A stretch of DNA of 64,000 nt. Source: Bacteroidetes bacterium GWC2_46_850. GTDB lineage: Bacteria; Bacteroidota; Bacteroidia; Bacteroidales; Dysgonomonadaceae. Made by a program: the position numbers and the translations under genes. Shown piece by piece: positions 18,446 to 28,529 of the stretch (its first letter is position 1; every line of letters starts with the position of its first letter). Below the pieces are notes generated by a model. That model was given only the letters and a program-made list of their open reading frames with translations. It searched no databases and had not been told where the DNA came from. Location: positions 79,519 to 143,518 of the forward strand of contig MENQ01000025.1 in NCBI GenBank assembly GCA_001768325.1, written 5' to 3'.

Positions 18446-18577
18446 GCGGTCAGCCATCAGCTATCAGCTTTGCGTGCTGAAAGATGTAGCAGACGGCGGT
18501 TTTATTTTAATTGGTTTTCTGTCACCTGCGGTCAGTAATCAGCTTTCCGTGCTGAAAGATTCTGCCGACAACGGGTT
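18446..18577 (-). repeat. Heptanucleotide CTGANNN repeat patch between kbl and tdh, two related copies
   Basis: Read on the minus strand the bases contain 'CTGATAGCTGATGGCTGACC' and, further upstream, 'CTGATTACTGACCG', each beginning about every 7 bases with CTGA. Both are preceded by TTTCAGCACG(C/G)AAAG, so two diverged copies of one unit lie about 82 bases apart. A similar CTGANNN array is at 60365-60434. No gene is seen in this stretch. Confidence 0.7.
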
Positions 18578-18582
18578 CGTTG

Positions 18583-19770
18583 TTATATGACTTCCTGTTT
18601 CTTCCCTACTTTAATAAAGGCAGCAATTGCCTTGTCGAGATGATCACGTGTATGTCCCGCCGAGAGCTGCACCCGAATGCGTGCCTGGTCTTTTGGAACC
18701 ACGGGATAATAAAATCCGGTTACGTAGATCCCCTCTTCCAGCAGTTCTGCTGCAAACTGTTGCGACAGCCTGGCATCATAGAGCATGACGGCACAAATGG
18801 CCGATTGTGTCGGCTTGATGTCGAATCCGGCCTCTAACATCCTGGTCACAAAATAATCCACATTCTCATGCAGTTTGTCCTGCAGTTGATTGGACTCCTG
18901 CAGCAGGTGAAAAGCTTCCACGCCCGATGCTGCCACCATGGGAGGGATGGAGTTGGAGAAGAGATAGGGACGAGAGCGCTGGCGCAGCATGTCGATTACT
19001 TCCCTGCGTCCCGTGGTGAAACCGCCGATGGCACCGCCGAAAGCTTTGCCCAGCGTGCCGGTGATGATATCCACCTCGCCCATGACGCCAAACTGCTCCG
19101 TAACACCTTTCCCTGTTTTCCCGACCACGCCGGCGGAGTGACTCTCATCGACCATCACCAGTGCGTCATATTTTGCAGCAAGCAGCATGATTTTATCGAG
19201 TGGTGCCACGTTGCCATCCATTGAAAACACACCGTCGGTGACAATGATGCGAAACCGTTCTGCCTGTGCCTCCTTCAGCTTCTCCTCCAGATCAGCCATA
19301 TCGGCATTGGCATAACGATAGCGTTTTGCCTTGCACAAACGAACTCCGTCAATGATGGAGGCATGATTCAATGCATCGGAAATGATGGCGTCTTCTTCCG
19401 TGAAAAGAGGTTCAAAGAGACCTCCGTTCGCGTCGAAGCAGGCAGCGTAGAGGATGGTATCGTCTGTTTTAAAAAAATTACTGATGGTTTTTTCCAGCTC
19501 CTTGTGGTAGTCCTGTGTGCCGCAGATAAACCGCACCGACGACATACCATAGCCACGATCATCCAATGCCCTTTTTGCTGCAGCAATCAGGCGCTGATGG
19601 TCTGATAGACCCAAGTAGTTGTTGGCACAGAAATTGAGTACCTGCTGCCCCGATTGGACCTTTATCTCTGCCCGCTGCGGCGTAACAATGATCCGTTCAT
19701 TTTTGTAGAGGCCTGCATCCTCAATGGCCTTCAATTCAACCTGCAGGTGTTGTTGCATTTTTCCGTACAT
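18583..19770 (-). CDS. kbl: Glycine C-acetyltransferase (2-amino-3-ketobutyrate CoA ligase)
   Basis: The listed start at 19794 is a TTG overlapping the rmuC stop; the ATG at 19770 ('MYGKMQQHLQ') fits the family better and gives 395 residues. It is a PLP-dependent alpha-oxoamine synthase: 'NFCANNYLGLSDHQ' near the N-terminus, 'DESHSAGVVGKTGKG' for the Asp and His that hold the cofactor, and 'TGTLGKAFGGAIGG' with the Schiff-base Lys. It converts 2-amino-3-ketobutyrate and CoA to glycine and acetyl-CoA. It works with tdh downstream. Confidence 0.94.
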   Translation of the reverse strand: MYGKMQQHLQVELKAIEDAGLYKNERIIVTPQRAEIKVQSGQQVLNFCANNYLGLSDHQRLIAAAKRALDDRGYGMSSVRFICGTQDYHKELEKTISNFFKTDDTILYAACFDANGGLFEPLFTEEDAIISDALNHASIIDGVRLCKAKRYRYANADMADLEEKLKEAQAERFRIIVTDGVFSMDGNVAPLDKIMLLAAKYDALVMVDESHSAGVVGKTGKGVTEQFGVMGEVDIITGTLGKAFGGAIGGFTTGRREVIDMLRQRSRPYLFSNSIPPMVAASGVEAFHLLQESNQLQDKLHENVDYFVTRMLEAGFDIKPTQSAICAVMLYDARLSQQFAAELLEEGIYVTGFYYPVVPKDQARIRVQLSAGHTRDHLDKAIAAFIKVGKKQEVI

Positions 19771-19790
19771 ATCATTATAGTTTTCAACAA

Positions 19791-21215
19791 TCAACTTTCA
19801 ACAGTCAACTCTTTGGCGTTAATGCCAGGCTCTCTGCGTTCATTTTCTTCTTCCAAATCATTGAGCAATGACTGGGGAATTGATTTCTTGGATTTCAATC
19901 CCAGCTCACGCAGTTTTTCCGTTTGCCCAATGAGGTTTCCCCTACCCGATTTCAACTGCCGGTATGCATTGTCATAACTGCGTTTTGCTCTATCGAGATG
20001 AACTTCAATATCGGTGAGCGAATCCACAAAATTAACAAACTTGTCGTAAAGCGCGGCACCCCGTTCAGCAATCTCCTGTGCATTGCGGTTTTGGTACTCA
20101 CGCTTCCACAAATCTACAATTAATTTCAATGCAGCGATCAGGTTCGTGGGACTGATCAACAAAATTTTCTTGTCATAGGCATACTGCCAGAGACTCTCTT
20201 CATGACGCAAAGCCAGCATATAAGCCGGTTCATTGGGAATAAACATCATCACGAAATCGAGCGTGTCGGCGTAATCCTGATAGTTTTTCCGACTCAACTC
20301 ATCAATATGCTTCCGTATTGAACGCAGGTGTTCACCGATAAACTTTTTCTGTTCTGTCTGATCATCACTACCGGTATAGTTGGCATATGCCGTGAGCGAT
20401 ACCTTTGAATCGATGATTACCTTCCTGTTGTCAGGATAGGCGATGATCACATCCGGCTGCATCCGGGAACCGTGCTCACCAGTGTAATAATTGCCATCGG
20501 GATCCTTCAGGTATTCCTGCACGTAATATTCCCTTCCTTCTGTTAGTCCCGAACGCTCCAGGATGTTCTCCAGAATCATCTGTCCCCAGTCGCCCTGCAT
20601 CCGGGAGTTACCCCGCAAAGCTTGGGTCAGGTTATTGGCTTCGCTGCTGAGACGGTCGTTCAGCTCACGCAGGTTTTTCACTTCCTGCCCCAGAGAAAAG
20701 CGTTCTTTCGCTTCGGTGATATAGACCTCTTCCACTTTTTTTCGGAACAAATCAATATTCTCGCCCAACGGCTTCAGGATCATATCCAGGTTGTTCCTGT
20801 TCAGGTTTGTGAACTTTTCGGTTTTCTCTTCCAGTATCCTGGATGCGATCCGTTCAAACTCCAGGTTAAATTGTTTGTGTATCGCATCCATTTCATTTTT
20901 CTGTAGTTCCAGCTTCTCGGTCAGTGCTTTATTCTCAGCGGTAAATGTAGCCAGTAGCCTGTGGGTATCGTTCAGTTCATCGGTTATGGCTTTCAGATCG
21001 AGCTTATATTGAGCAATATCCTGCTCAGCATCCGTCGTCTTCTCTTTCCATACAGCAACCTGGGTATTAAGCCGATAATTCTCTTGTACAACAGTCTCAT
21101 GGTCTCTTTTCAAAACTGTTTTCGATTTCCAGTATAACGCAGCAATCACCCATGCCAGAATGCCACCCACCCCACATCCTGCCAGCACATAAAGGATCTC
21201 CGCGTAATCTTTCAC
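19791..21215 (-). CDS. rmuC: RmuC family DNA recombination protein
   Basis: Predicted product is 474 residues. An N-terminal membrane anchor ('[20 protein letters not shown]') is followed by a coiled coil (about residues 40-180) and the RmuC domain (about 200-400), with '[17 protein letters not shown]', '[20 protein letters not shown]' and '[16 protein letters not shown]'. The domain is related to restriction-endonuclease folds. RmuC limits recombination at inverted repeats in E. coli, mechanism unclear. It lies 20 bases upstream of the kbl start and may be cotranscribed with it, though functions are unrelated. Confidence 0.9.
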   Translation of the reverse strand: MKDYAEILYVLAGCGVGGILAWVIAALYWKSKTVLKRDHETVVQENYRLNTQVAVWKEKTTDAEQDIAQYKLDLKAITDELNDTHRLLATFTAENKALTEKLELQKNEMDAIHKQFNLEFERIASRILEEKTEKFTNLNRNNLDMILKPLGENIDLFRKKVEEVYITEAKERFSLGQEVKNLRELNDRLSSEANNLTQALRGNSRMQGDWGQMILENILERSGLTEGREYYVQEYLKDPDGNYYTGEHGSRMQPDVIIAYPDNRKVIIDSKVSLTAYANYTGSDDQTEQKKFIGEHLRSIRKHIDELSRKNYQDYADTLDFVMMFIPNEPAYMLALRHEESLWQYAYDKKILLISPTNLIAALKLIVDLWKREYQNRNAQEIAERGAALYDKFVNFVDSLTDIEVHLDRAKRSYDNAYRQLKSGRGNLIGQTEKLRELGLKSKKSIPQSLLNDLEEENERREPGINAKELTVES

Positions 21216-21251
21216 GACAAACTGCTGTATTTAAGCGTTCTTTACCCTGTA

Positions 21252-22472
21252 CTATTTAATATTTTTCAGTACATGACCCATCCGCTTCTTTTTCGTTTCC
21301 ATGTAAAAATGGTTGTAGGTATTGGGGGTGATCTCCAGCGGCACATTTTCCACCACTTCCAGGCCATATGATTCCAGGCCGATTCTTTTTTTGGGATTGT
21401 TGGTCATCAACCGCATTTTTTTTACTTCCAGACTGCGTAGTATCTGGGCTCCCACGCCGTAATCCCTTTCATCGGCCTGATAGCCGAGGTGCAGGTTGGC
21501 ATCCACGGTATCGAGACCCTGTTCCTGCAGCTTGTAGGCCGCTGCCTTGGCCATGAGCCCGATGCCGCGTCCTTCCTGATTCAGATATACCAGCACCCCT
21601 TTCCCTTCCTGCTCAATCAGTTGCAGTGCCTTGTGAAGCTGCTCCCCACATTCACAGCGCATGGAACCGAAGATATCACCGGTCACACAGGAAGAGTGCA
21701 CCCTCACCAGAAGCGGTTCCTCATCGTGCCACTCCCCTTTGATCAGTGCGACATGTTCTTGTCCGGTAGCCTTCTGAAGGAAGGGAATCATCCTGAACTC
21801 ACCATATTCGGTTGGAAGCTGTACCGCCTCACCCCGTTCGATGAGCGACTCGGTCTGCAGCCTGTATTTGATTAAATCGGCTACAGAAACTATCTTCAGA
21901 TTGAATTTCCGGGCCATATCCATCAACTCGGGTAGTCGCGACATGGAGCCGTCTTCATTTTTAATCTCTGCAAGCGCTCCCGCGGGATATAACCCGGCGA
22001 GTCTGGCAAAGTCGATGGTTGCCTCTGTGTGTCCGGCCCTGCGAAGTACACCCTTCGACTGTGCACGGAGCGGAAAGATGTGTCCGGGACGTCCAAAGTC
22101 CTCCGGCGCCGTCTCCTCCCGGGTAAGCGCCAGGATGGTCTGTGCCCTGTCGTAAGCCGAGATGCCGGTTGTACACCCATGCGTAAGCAGATCGATGGAT
22201 ACGGTGAAGGGTGTGGCATGAATGGAGGTGTTGTGGGTGACCATCATCGGCAATTCCAGTTCTTCGGCACGTTCTTTGGTGATGGGAGCACAAATAAGGC
22301 CGCGTGCATGTGTTTCCAGAAAGTTAATCTTCTCGGGCGTGATGCACTCTGCCGCGATGATCAGGTCTCCTTCGTTCTCCCTGTCCTCATCATCGACCAC
22401 AATGATAAAGTTGCCTTTGCGTATCTCCTCAATGGCTTCCTCTATGGTGTCTAATTTTATTTGCTTTTGCAT
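21252..22472 (-). CDS. ribBA: Bifunctional 3,4-dihydroxy-2-butanone-4-phosphate synthase / GTP cyclohydrolase II
   Basis: Predicted product is 406 residues, the normal RibBA length. The N-terminal RibB half (about 1-205) has '[18 protein letters not shown]' and '[14 protein letters not shown]'; the C-terminal RibA half has the zinc-binding '[20 protein letters not shown]' and '[11 protein letters not shown]'. It supplies both precursors of riboflavin synthesis, from ribulose 5-phosphate and GTP. It follows the lptF/G-like gene by only 14 bases, which leaves no room for an FMN riboswitch directly upstream. Confidence 0.95.
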   Translation of the reverse strand: MQKQIKLDTIEEAIEEIRKGNFIIVVDDEDRENEGDLIIAAECITPEKINFLETHARGLICAPITKERAEELELPMMVTHNTSIHATPFTVSIDLLTHGCTTGISAYDRAQTILALTREETAPEDFGRPGHIFPLRAQSKGVLRRAGHTEATIDFARLAGLYPAGALAEIKNEDGSMSRLPELMDMARKFNLKIVSVADLIKYRLQTESLIERGEAVQLPTEYGEFRMIPFLQKATGQEHVALIKGEWHDEEPLLVRVHSSCVTGDIFGSMRCECGEQLHKALQLIEQEGKGVLVYLNQEGRGIGLMAKAAAYKLQEQGLDTVDANLHLGYQADERDYGVGAQILRSLEVKKMRLMTNNPKKRIGLESYGLEVVENVPLEITPNTYNHFYMETKKKRMGHVLKNIK

Positions 22473-22486
22473 ATCTCTATTTTGTT

Positions 22487-24439
22487 TTATGCTATTACCC
22501 TGTTACCAGCAGCATGAACATTGCGGATGATTTCTGTTATCTCTCCACTCAGCCGCTGTATATCTTTCAAATCTTTTTTTATCCTTAATTCAAACGGAAC
22601 CGACATGATTCGCAACACGACTCCCACAGGGAAGAGATACATGCTGATCGTGGCCCAAATTGAACCGGCTTTGAATGGCCCGATCCGGGTGATAAGCACC
22701 GGAAATGACTCAGCCTTTGCTAGTTCCTCCAGATTTCTGGAGTTGGATAATTGACTGAGAATGATCTCCATGGAACTTTTGATGGTGAATAATTCTCTTT
22801 CGTAGGCATCATCTGTCCAAAAATCTTTGTACGTTATTCGGCTGTATTTCGAAAACCAGTAGTCTATCTTATCCGACAAAGCCGACAGTGAACGGACGAT
22901 TTCCTCATAATCAGGACTGTCGATGATCACACTTTTTATCGGATATTTTCTTTTTTCCCGAATGAAAAACAATCTTCTAAAGAATTGCACATAGGTGTCG
23001 GCATTCATGATCACCGAATCATTCATTGCCTTATAGGTCAGAAACACGCCGATGGGCAGCAGGATGAGCGAACTGAACCACATCCCGAACCAATGTTCCC
23101 ACACCCCGTCGCGCGTCATCTTGTAACCCACATTCTCCACAATATAATAAATGATGAAGAGAATGACCGATATGACGATGGGAGTGCCCAAACCTCCCTT
23201 TCTGACAATGGATCCCAGGGGAGCTCCAATGAAAAAGAAAATGAGGCAGGTAAAAGGAATGGTAAATTTCCGGTGCCATTCTATCCAGTGACGGTTGATG
23301 GTCTTCTGGGTTGTTGTTTTGTTGAGTGACCTGAAAAGAAATTCGTTGCTGTTGTTGTCGGCTTTGGAAAAGGCGGTTTGCAGGATGGCCGACTGTTCCT
23401 GTAGTTCTTTCGACTGCAACAGCGTATCAGGTCGGGGCACTTCCACGCCTGCATGGGTCGCGGCCGCAATAAGTGAATCTTTCTCGTGTGAAGGATAACT
23501 GTTGCGAAAGGTGAGATAGGAATAATTCTTCATCATATTTCGGTCCAGCCTGTTTACACTGTCCATGATTGTGGTCATGGAGTCGATGGAAACACCTAAT
23601 TGCGACAAGTTCTTGGAGACGTAATTGCTGGTGGAGCTTCCTTCAATCATCTCTTCACCCATGCGGTTGAAGTTGGCGTCATAAGAAATCATCATGGTCT
23701 TCACATCGAAGTTCTCCCTCGCGTAAGGGACAAAATCGGCCGTACTGCGGGACTCTGCTCCCTGCTTGAAGTTTTGAAACTGCTGTCCGCTGTACATGGT
23801 GAAGATGAGCATCGTCTTATCTTCTGTCATGCTCATCTTGGCCGAATCACAGATGATCACCGCCATGTTGTTGAAACCACTCGCCACATCGTAGATCAGT
23901 ACATCGTATAACATCCCGGTCTTTTGATCTTTCCTTTCCACATATAGGTTATAACCGTCAATTTCCTTATAAAAAACAGTTTCCGGCACATCCAGTTCTG
24001 GAGAAGCCTGACGGATGGAAATGAGCAGGGAATAAAACTTTGTTTGTATTTTGGGGATGGCATTATTCTGAAAAAAGAAAGCACCCACACTGATGAAAAG
24101 GATGAGAATGATGAGTGGTTTCATCATCTTGAGCAAGGGAATACCCGCCGACTTGATAGCCAACAGTTCCAGGTTTTCACCCATATTCCCGAATACCATC
24201 AGCGAAGCAAGCAGGATGGCCAGCGGAAGTGCCATGGGAATAAGGTTGAGGGCTGCATAAAAAAACATTTCCCCGATGACATCAACTCCAAGACCTTTGC
24301 CCACCATGTCCTCCACATACTTCCACAGAAACTGCATCAACACCAGAAACAGGCATATGGCAAAAGTCATCAGAAAAAGCGGGACAAAGGTTGTAAGCAT
24401 ATAACCATATAACCGCTTTATGTGGAAAAATTTTCTCAT
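22487..24439 (-). CDS. LptF/LptG-family permease of the lipopolysaccharide export system
   Basis: Predicted product is 650 residues. The N-terminus has three membrane segments beginning '[20 protein letters not shown]', a periplasmic jelly-roll-like region (about 130-330), three more membrane segments (about 395-480, '[20 protein letters not shown]' is a typical YjgP/YjgQ motif), and a cytoplasmic C-terminal extension of about 150 residues ending in another hydrophobic stretch. LptF and LptG carry LPS from the inner membrane to the periplasmic bridge with the LptB ATPase. Bacteroidetes commonly encode a longer LptF/G form like this one. Which of F or G it stands for cannot be told from sequence. 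Confidence 0.88.
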   Translation of the reverse strand: MRKFFHIKRLYGYMLTTFVPLFLMTFAICLFLVLMQFLWKYVEDMVGKGLGVDVIGEMFFYAALNLIPMALPLAILLASLMVFGNMGENLELLAIKSAGIPLLKMMKPLIILILFISVGAFFFQNNAIPKIQTKFYSLLISIRQASPELDVPETVFYKEIDGYNLYVERKDQKTGMLYDVLIYDVASGFNNMAVIICDSAKMSMTEDKTMLIFTMYSGQQFQNFKQGAESRSTADFVPYARENFDVKTMMISYDANFNRMGEEMIEGSSTSNYVSKNLSQLGVSIDSMTTIMDSVNRLDRNMMKNYSYLTFRNSYPSHEKDSLIAAATHAGVEVPRPDTLLQSKELQEQSAILQTAFSKADNNSNEFLFRSLNKTTTQKTINRHWIEWHRKFTIPFTCLIFFFIGAPLGSIVRKGGLGTPIVISVILFIIYYIVENVGYKMTRDGVWEHWFGMWFSSLILLPIGVFLTYKAMNDSVIMNADTYVQFFRRLFFIREKRKYPIKSVIIDSPDYEEIVRSLSALSDKIDYWFSKYSRITYKDFWTDDAYERELFTIKSSMEIILSQLSNSRNLEELAKAESFPVLITRIGPFKAGSIWATISMYLFPVGVVLRIMSVPFELRIKKDLKDIQRLSGEITEIIRNVHAAGNRVIA

Positions 24440-24562
24440 TGATTCCGAACAAAAGAAGACCCGTTTATATTGACGGCAAAGATAGTAAAATCAAACGGAC
24501 AATCGTGGTTTCGAAAATGTAAAGATGATTAATTGGTGCGGTATGACGATGATGTGACGGGC

Positions 24563-24952
24563 TTAGATACCCAGTCTTCTTTTCATCTCATCTACCTGTG
24601 ATTCCCACAGGGCGATGGCATCTCCCTTTTCACCGGATTCAGCGAAGTCGGTAATCTCCAGCGTCATGTCACCGGATAAATCCAGTTTGCGCAGCAGGAA
24701 CTCAAAATAACAAGTTTCTTCCTCCTCATCGACCCATTGATAACGGATGCCTGACAGTGGTTTCTGATTGACGATGATCGCCTGATTACTTGTTTTTCCC
24801 CAGTAGAATGTGTAAATTGTCTCGGTCTCATCCATCGACACTTCATCAGCAAACCATTCCGAGAGACCGTCAATCTGACTGACCATGCGCCATAAGCTAC
24901 TCGGGGTCGCGTTTCCCATCAGGAACTCGATATGAAATTTTTCTTTCGGCAT
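24563..24952 (-). CDS. START-like/SRPBCC domain protein
   Basis: Predicted product is 129 residues without a signal peptide. The pattern 'FHIEFLMGNATPSSLWRMVS' followed by 'GLSEWFADEVSMDETETIYT' and a C-terminal helix 'ALWESQVDEMKRRLGI' matches the AHSA1/START-like helix-grip fold, which binds hydrophobic ligands. Bacteroidetes carry a conserved single-copy member annotated 'START-like domain-containing protein'. Ligand and role are unknown. It stands alone between the lptF/G-like gene (124 bases) and the NagB fusion. Confidence 0.82.
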   Translation of the reverse strand: MPKEKFHIEFLMGNATPSSLWRMVSQIDGLSEWFADEVSMDETETIYTFYWGKTSNQAIIVNQKPLSGIRYQWVDEEEETCYFEFLLRKLDLSGDMTLEITDFAESGEKGDAIALWESQVDEMKRRLGI

Positions 24953-25020
24953 GTATATTTTGAAACTGGCTCACAATATACAACTTTTTTTTGTTTCTAT
25001 TACCAAAAGAATGTAAAAAC

Positions 25021-25046
25021 TAAAGGAGCCGTCCTAAGACAGCTCC
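25021..25046 (-). terminator. Terminator of the NagB/PIG-L gene
   Basis: On the minus strand GGAGCTGTC pairs with GACGGCTCC (9 bp with one U-G pair) around a 4-nt loop and is followed by TTTAGTTTTT. It begins 23 bases after the stop codon of the gene at 25069-27054. Confidence 0.75.
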
Positions 25047-25068
25047 CCGTAGATAATTACGAACCGGA

Positions 25069-27054
25069 TTACTGCTGAGGAATATACTCCACAAAGGCTT
25101 CTATGGCTTCGTACGAGGCTAGTCCCAGCTTCCAGTAGGTGTCGGCCGTAGCACGGTTTCTCTCTTCCGATCGTTGCCAGAATAGCCGTTCATCATCGCC
25201 CAGGAAAGGAGCACTCTCCATCTGGGACTGATGCTTGAGGATGGCATTTCTTTTCTGACGCAGTTCTTCGGGAGAAAGTGGCACGGCCATTTCAATATGA
25301 TCTATCTCCCACTCCATCCATGCACCGCGATACATCCAGATGCGGCAATCGTCGAACCATTCATCCTCTTTGAGCATGTCAACCGCACCCAGGATGGCGT
25401 CGAGACAGACTTTGTGGGTGCCATGCGGATCTGCGAGGTCTCCGGCCACATAGATCTGATGGGGTTTGATGGTTTCAATGAAATCTTTGACAATGGTCAC
25501 GTCCTTTTCCGAAATAGGGTTCTTTTTCACCTTTCCTGTTTCATAGAAAGGGAGATCCAGAAAATGTACGTTTTCCTCAGAGAGGCCCACATATCTGTCT
25601 GCCGAGCGGGCTTCCTCACGACGTATTCTCCCCTTGATAAAAAGAATGTCGGGCGTATCAATATCTTCTTTCGTTTTTTCATGCAGGAGATAGTGACGTA
25701 TATTTTCATATTTCTCCAACAGATCGGTATTTCCGGGAGTGAATTTCTTGCGCATGCTGTTCAGTACCGAGATGTAACGGATTACCTCTTCGTCTCCCAC
25801 TGCAATGTTTCCGGATGTCTGATATGCCACATGTACCTCGTGGCCTTGATTGACAAGACGCTGAAACGTACCACCCATAGAGATCACATCATCGTCGGGG
25901 TGTGGACTGAAAATGATGACCCGCTTGGGATAGGGTTTTGCCCGCTCGGGACGGTAGGTGTCATCGGCATCAGGCTTTCCTCCCGGCCATCCGGTAATGG
26001 TGTGCTGCAGATCGTTGAATATCTTGATATTCACATTATAGGCCGATCCGTAGAGGGTGATCAACTCACTCAACCCATTGTCGTTGTAATCTTTATTTGT
26101 CAGCTTCAGGATGGGCTTGTTCACCACCTCGCAGAGCCAGACAATGGCCCGGCGGATGAGCTTGCTGGTCCATTCACAGTTTGTGACAAGCCAGGGGCGA
26201 CTGATGCGCGTAAGCTCCGACGCGGCTGCCAAATCTACAAAGACTTTTGTTTCGGGGTGTGTCTGCAGGATGGAGCCGGGAATCAGATCGGTCACCGTTC
26301 CTTCCACAATATCGCGTACACTAGTGGCTTTTTGTTCGCTCCAGGCGACAAGCGCAATTTTTTTGGCATCCATCATATCCGAGAGACCCATGGTAATTGC
26401 ACTGACAGGTACCTTGTCGAGTGATCCGAAGTTTCGGGCAATATCTTTGCGCGAGTCACCATCGAGCATGACAAGCCTTGTTTGTGAGTGAAGGCCGCTA
26501 CCTGGCATGTTGAAACCCACGTTTCCTTTGCTACCCAGTCCCAGCAACAGGTAATCGAGTCCGCCCAATTTTTTCAGATCCTGTTCAAAAGCTTCACAGT
26601 TCTCTGCAATCAGATCTTTTTCAATGGTTGCATCCGGAGAGAAGATGTTGGCAGGATCTATGTCGATTTGATTTAAAAAGACTTCTTTCAGCATCTGCAG
26701 ATTACCAAAAGAGAAATCAAGCACAGGATAGAACTCGTACGTATTAAAAATTACCAGATTTTTAAAGCTTACATTTTTTTCCTTGTGCTGTCTCACCAGT
26801 TCATCGTACACAGGCATGGGAGTGGCTCCTCCACTGATGCCAAGCACAAAAATCTCTCCTTTCTGTTGCTTTAACTGCATCTCTGCTACGATATCGGCGG
26901 CCACTTTCTTTGCTGCTTTTTTTGATTCCTCGTAGATGGCTACGGGCAGCTTCTCAAAGCGTGCCAGATTGTACTCTTCAAAGTCGTTCTCCGGGCGATA
27001 GTACTTCCTGGGAACCCTCTCAAGTGTTATGTGTGAACTCAGATCTAATCTCAT
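25069..27054 (-). CDS. Glucosamine-6-phosphate deaminase-like protein fused to a PIG-L/LmbE-type deacetylase domain
   Basis: Predicted product is 661 residues. The N-terminal half (about 30-300) is NagB-like: 'EIFVLGISGGATPMPVYDEL' for phosphosugar binding and 'LGLGSKGNVGFNMPGSG' for the conserved active-site loop. The C-terminal half (about 375-640) is a LmbE-like zinc deacetylase with 'VIIFSPHPDDDVISMGG' and 'DLADPHGTHKVCLDA'. Taken together it could deacetylate an N-acetylglucosamine derivative and deaminate the product to fructose 6-phosphate (inference). The NagB loop reads GxxGNVGFN where classic NagB has GxxGHIAFN, so the deaminase half may be altered. The MFS gene upstream is 32 bases away. 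Confidence 0.88.
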   Translation of the reverse strand: MRLDLSSHITLERVPRKYYRPENDFEEYNLARFEKLPVAIYEESKKAAKKVAADIVAEMQLKQQKGEIFVLGISGGATPMPVYDELVRQHKEKNVSFKNLVIFNTYEFYPVLDFSFGNLQMLKEVFLNQIDIDPANIFSPDATIEKDLIAENCEAFEQDLKKLGGLDYLLLGLGSKGNVGFNMPGSGLHSQTRLVMLDGDSRKDIARNFGSLDKVPVSAITMGLSDMMDAKKIALVAWSEQKATSVRDIVEGTVTDLIPGSILQTHPETKVFVDLAAASELTRISRPWLVTNCEWTSKLIRRAIVWLCEVVNKPILKLTNKDYNDNGLSELITLYGSAYNVNIKIFNDLQHTITGWPGGKPDADDTYRPERAKPYPKRVIIFSPHPDDDVISMGGTFQRLVNQGHEVHVAYQTSGNIAVGDEEVIRYISVLNSMRKKFTPGNTDLLEKYENIRHYLLHEKTKEDIDTPDILFIKGRIRREEARSADRYVGLSEENVHFLDLPFYETGKVKKNPISEKDVTIVKDFIETIKPHQIYVAGDLADPHGTHKVCLDAILGAVDMLKEDEWFDDCRIWMYRGAWMEWEIDHIEMAVPLSPEELRQKRNAILKHQSQMESAPFLGDDERLFWQRSEERNRATADTYWKLGLASYEAIEAFVEYIPQQ

Positions 27055-27086
27055 AATTTATACGATTATTTAATTTTTTACATTTT

Positions 27087-28460
27087 TTAAGCTGCCTTGT
27101 TGTCCATCTTACGGGTAATCCGTCCGTATATAAACAGGGCAACGGCAGAAATGGCACCAATAGCCACAAAAACATACCAGATATAGTGTGCATTTTGCGT
27201 GGCTGCAGCATACGCTACAGTGTCAATCACCCCGTTATCATCGGTGAAAAGCCGCGGGTCGGGTAAATACTTATCCAGCAGAAATCCCGACAGTCCAAAA
27301 GCAAACAGGAATGAAAAGAAGGAATGCAGATGGCTGAATCCCAAATACAAACCCTCCTCACCTTTTGGAGCCTGCAACGAAAAATATTCCAGGTAACGGG
27401 GCGAAATAAAACACTCTGCAATAGCTTGAAAAGCAATACCGATAATCATCATGAAAGCCACGGGATGTAATCCCAGAATGTAACTTTCCCCAATTTGCGT
27501 TCCCAAAGACATGACCAGCGCCGAGAGCGGAATAATGAACATCCCCACCATCATGGAGGTGATGGCACTCCGTTTTTTCATCAACGAGGTGACGAAGTTA
27601 ACACTTACAAACACAATCAATGGGTTCACATTTGCGTACCATCCGGGTGAGGCGCTTTCTCCGATCAGCCGGATTACATACTTGGGCATGGTGGCATACA
27701 TCTGGCTCTGAATAACCCAGAAACCGCTGACAATAAGAATCAGCAGCATCAACCGTCCGTTGAGCAACACTTTAGCCAGCGATTGTCCTATTTCGGCAAA
27801 ACTTTTCCCTTTGCCTTCCGTTTTAACTGATTTATAGAAGAAATAGACAGCGATAAGGGCAAGAAGGGTCATTGCAGCTGAAAAATAGTTCAGGTAAACC
27901 AGACCCTGGTCTCCCATGCTCCGGCGAAGGGGGTCGACCACCGTTTTGCCGGTAAAAGCACCGATGTTAACCATCATGTAAAAGATGGAATATCCCCTAG
28001 CCCTGTTTTCAGGCGTTGTTTCACGCGCGACAGTGCCGGAGATCACCGATTTGATGAAGGCACCACCAATCACGACCAATACAAGGGGTGCAACAATGGA
28101 CCATCTCAGATAACTCTCTTTCAATCCTGTGTAGGTTGTTGTCATCTCATAGTCTACCAGCCCTGCATTGGCAAGCATTGTGGGCAGAATACCCAGTCCG
28201 GCATATCCAATCGTAAGCAGCGTAAACGCAAGAATGATTGCCGACCGGAAACCTATTTTATCGGCATAGGCTCCTGCAAACATCGGCAGCAGGTAAAGGG
28301 AAGCCGAAAAGAGTCCTGCAATCACGCCCGCCTCAATATCGGAGAAGCCCCATACATTCGACAGATAAAGGGTGATAACTATAAAGACTGCATAGTATGC
28401 AAGTCGTTCAAGCAGTTCAACAAAGTTGGCTACCCAAAAGGGTTTCGAAAATTTTACCAT
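27087..28460 (-). CDS. MFS transporter, POT-like
   Basis: Predicted product is 457 residues with 12-14 membrane helices. 'WVANFVELLERLAYYAVFIV' at the start recalls the E-x-x-E-R-x-x-Y-Y signature of proton-coupled oligopeptide transporters, and 'FAGAYADKIGFRSAI' is the motif A loop. Substrate is uncertain; the partner gene downstream, the NagB/PIG-L fusion, makes an amino-sugar or muropeptide-derived substrate conceivable (inference only). The gap of 32 bases to that gene suggests an operon. Confidence 0.83.
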   Translation of the reverse strand: MVKFSKPFWVANFVELLERLAYYAVFIVITLYLSNVWGFSDIEAGVIAGLFSASLYLLPMFAGAYADKIGFRSAIILAFTLLTIGYAGLGILPTMLANAGLVDYEMTTTYTGLKESYLRWSIVAPLVLVVIGGAFIKSVISGTVARETTPENRARGYSIFYMMVNIGAFTGKTVVDPLRRSMGDQGLVYLNYFSAAMTLLALIAVYFFYKSVKTEGKGKSFAEIGQSLAKVLLNGRLMLLILIVSGFWVIQSQMYATMPKYVIRLIGESASPGWYANVNPLIVFVSVNFVTSLMKKRSAITSMMVGMFIIPLSALVMSLGTQIGESYILGLHPVAFMMIIGIAFQAIAECFISPRYLEYFSLQAPKGEEGLYLGFSHLHSFFSFLFAFGLSGFLLDKYLPDPRLFTDDNGVIDTVAYAAATQNAHYIWYVFVAIGAISAVALFIYGRITRKMDNKAA

Positions 28461-28529
28461 CTACGGAATCCTATGTTAATTTTGAAGCAATTTTTATATT
28501 GTGGGCAAAGATAAAAAAAAAATTGAATA

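Noticed and set aside
22473-22486. FMN riboswitch before ribBA
   Set aside because: Only 14 bases separate ribBA from the upstream lptF/G-like gene, too few for an RFN element.
25231-26424. 397-residue plus-strand ORF opposite the NagB/PIG-L gene
   Set aside because: It lies wholly antisense to a well-supported two-domain enzyme, has no recognisable motif, and its composition mirrors the opposite strand's codons.
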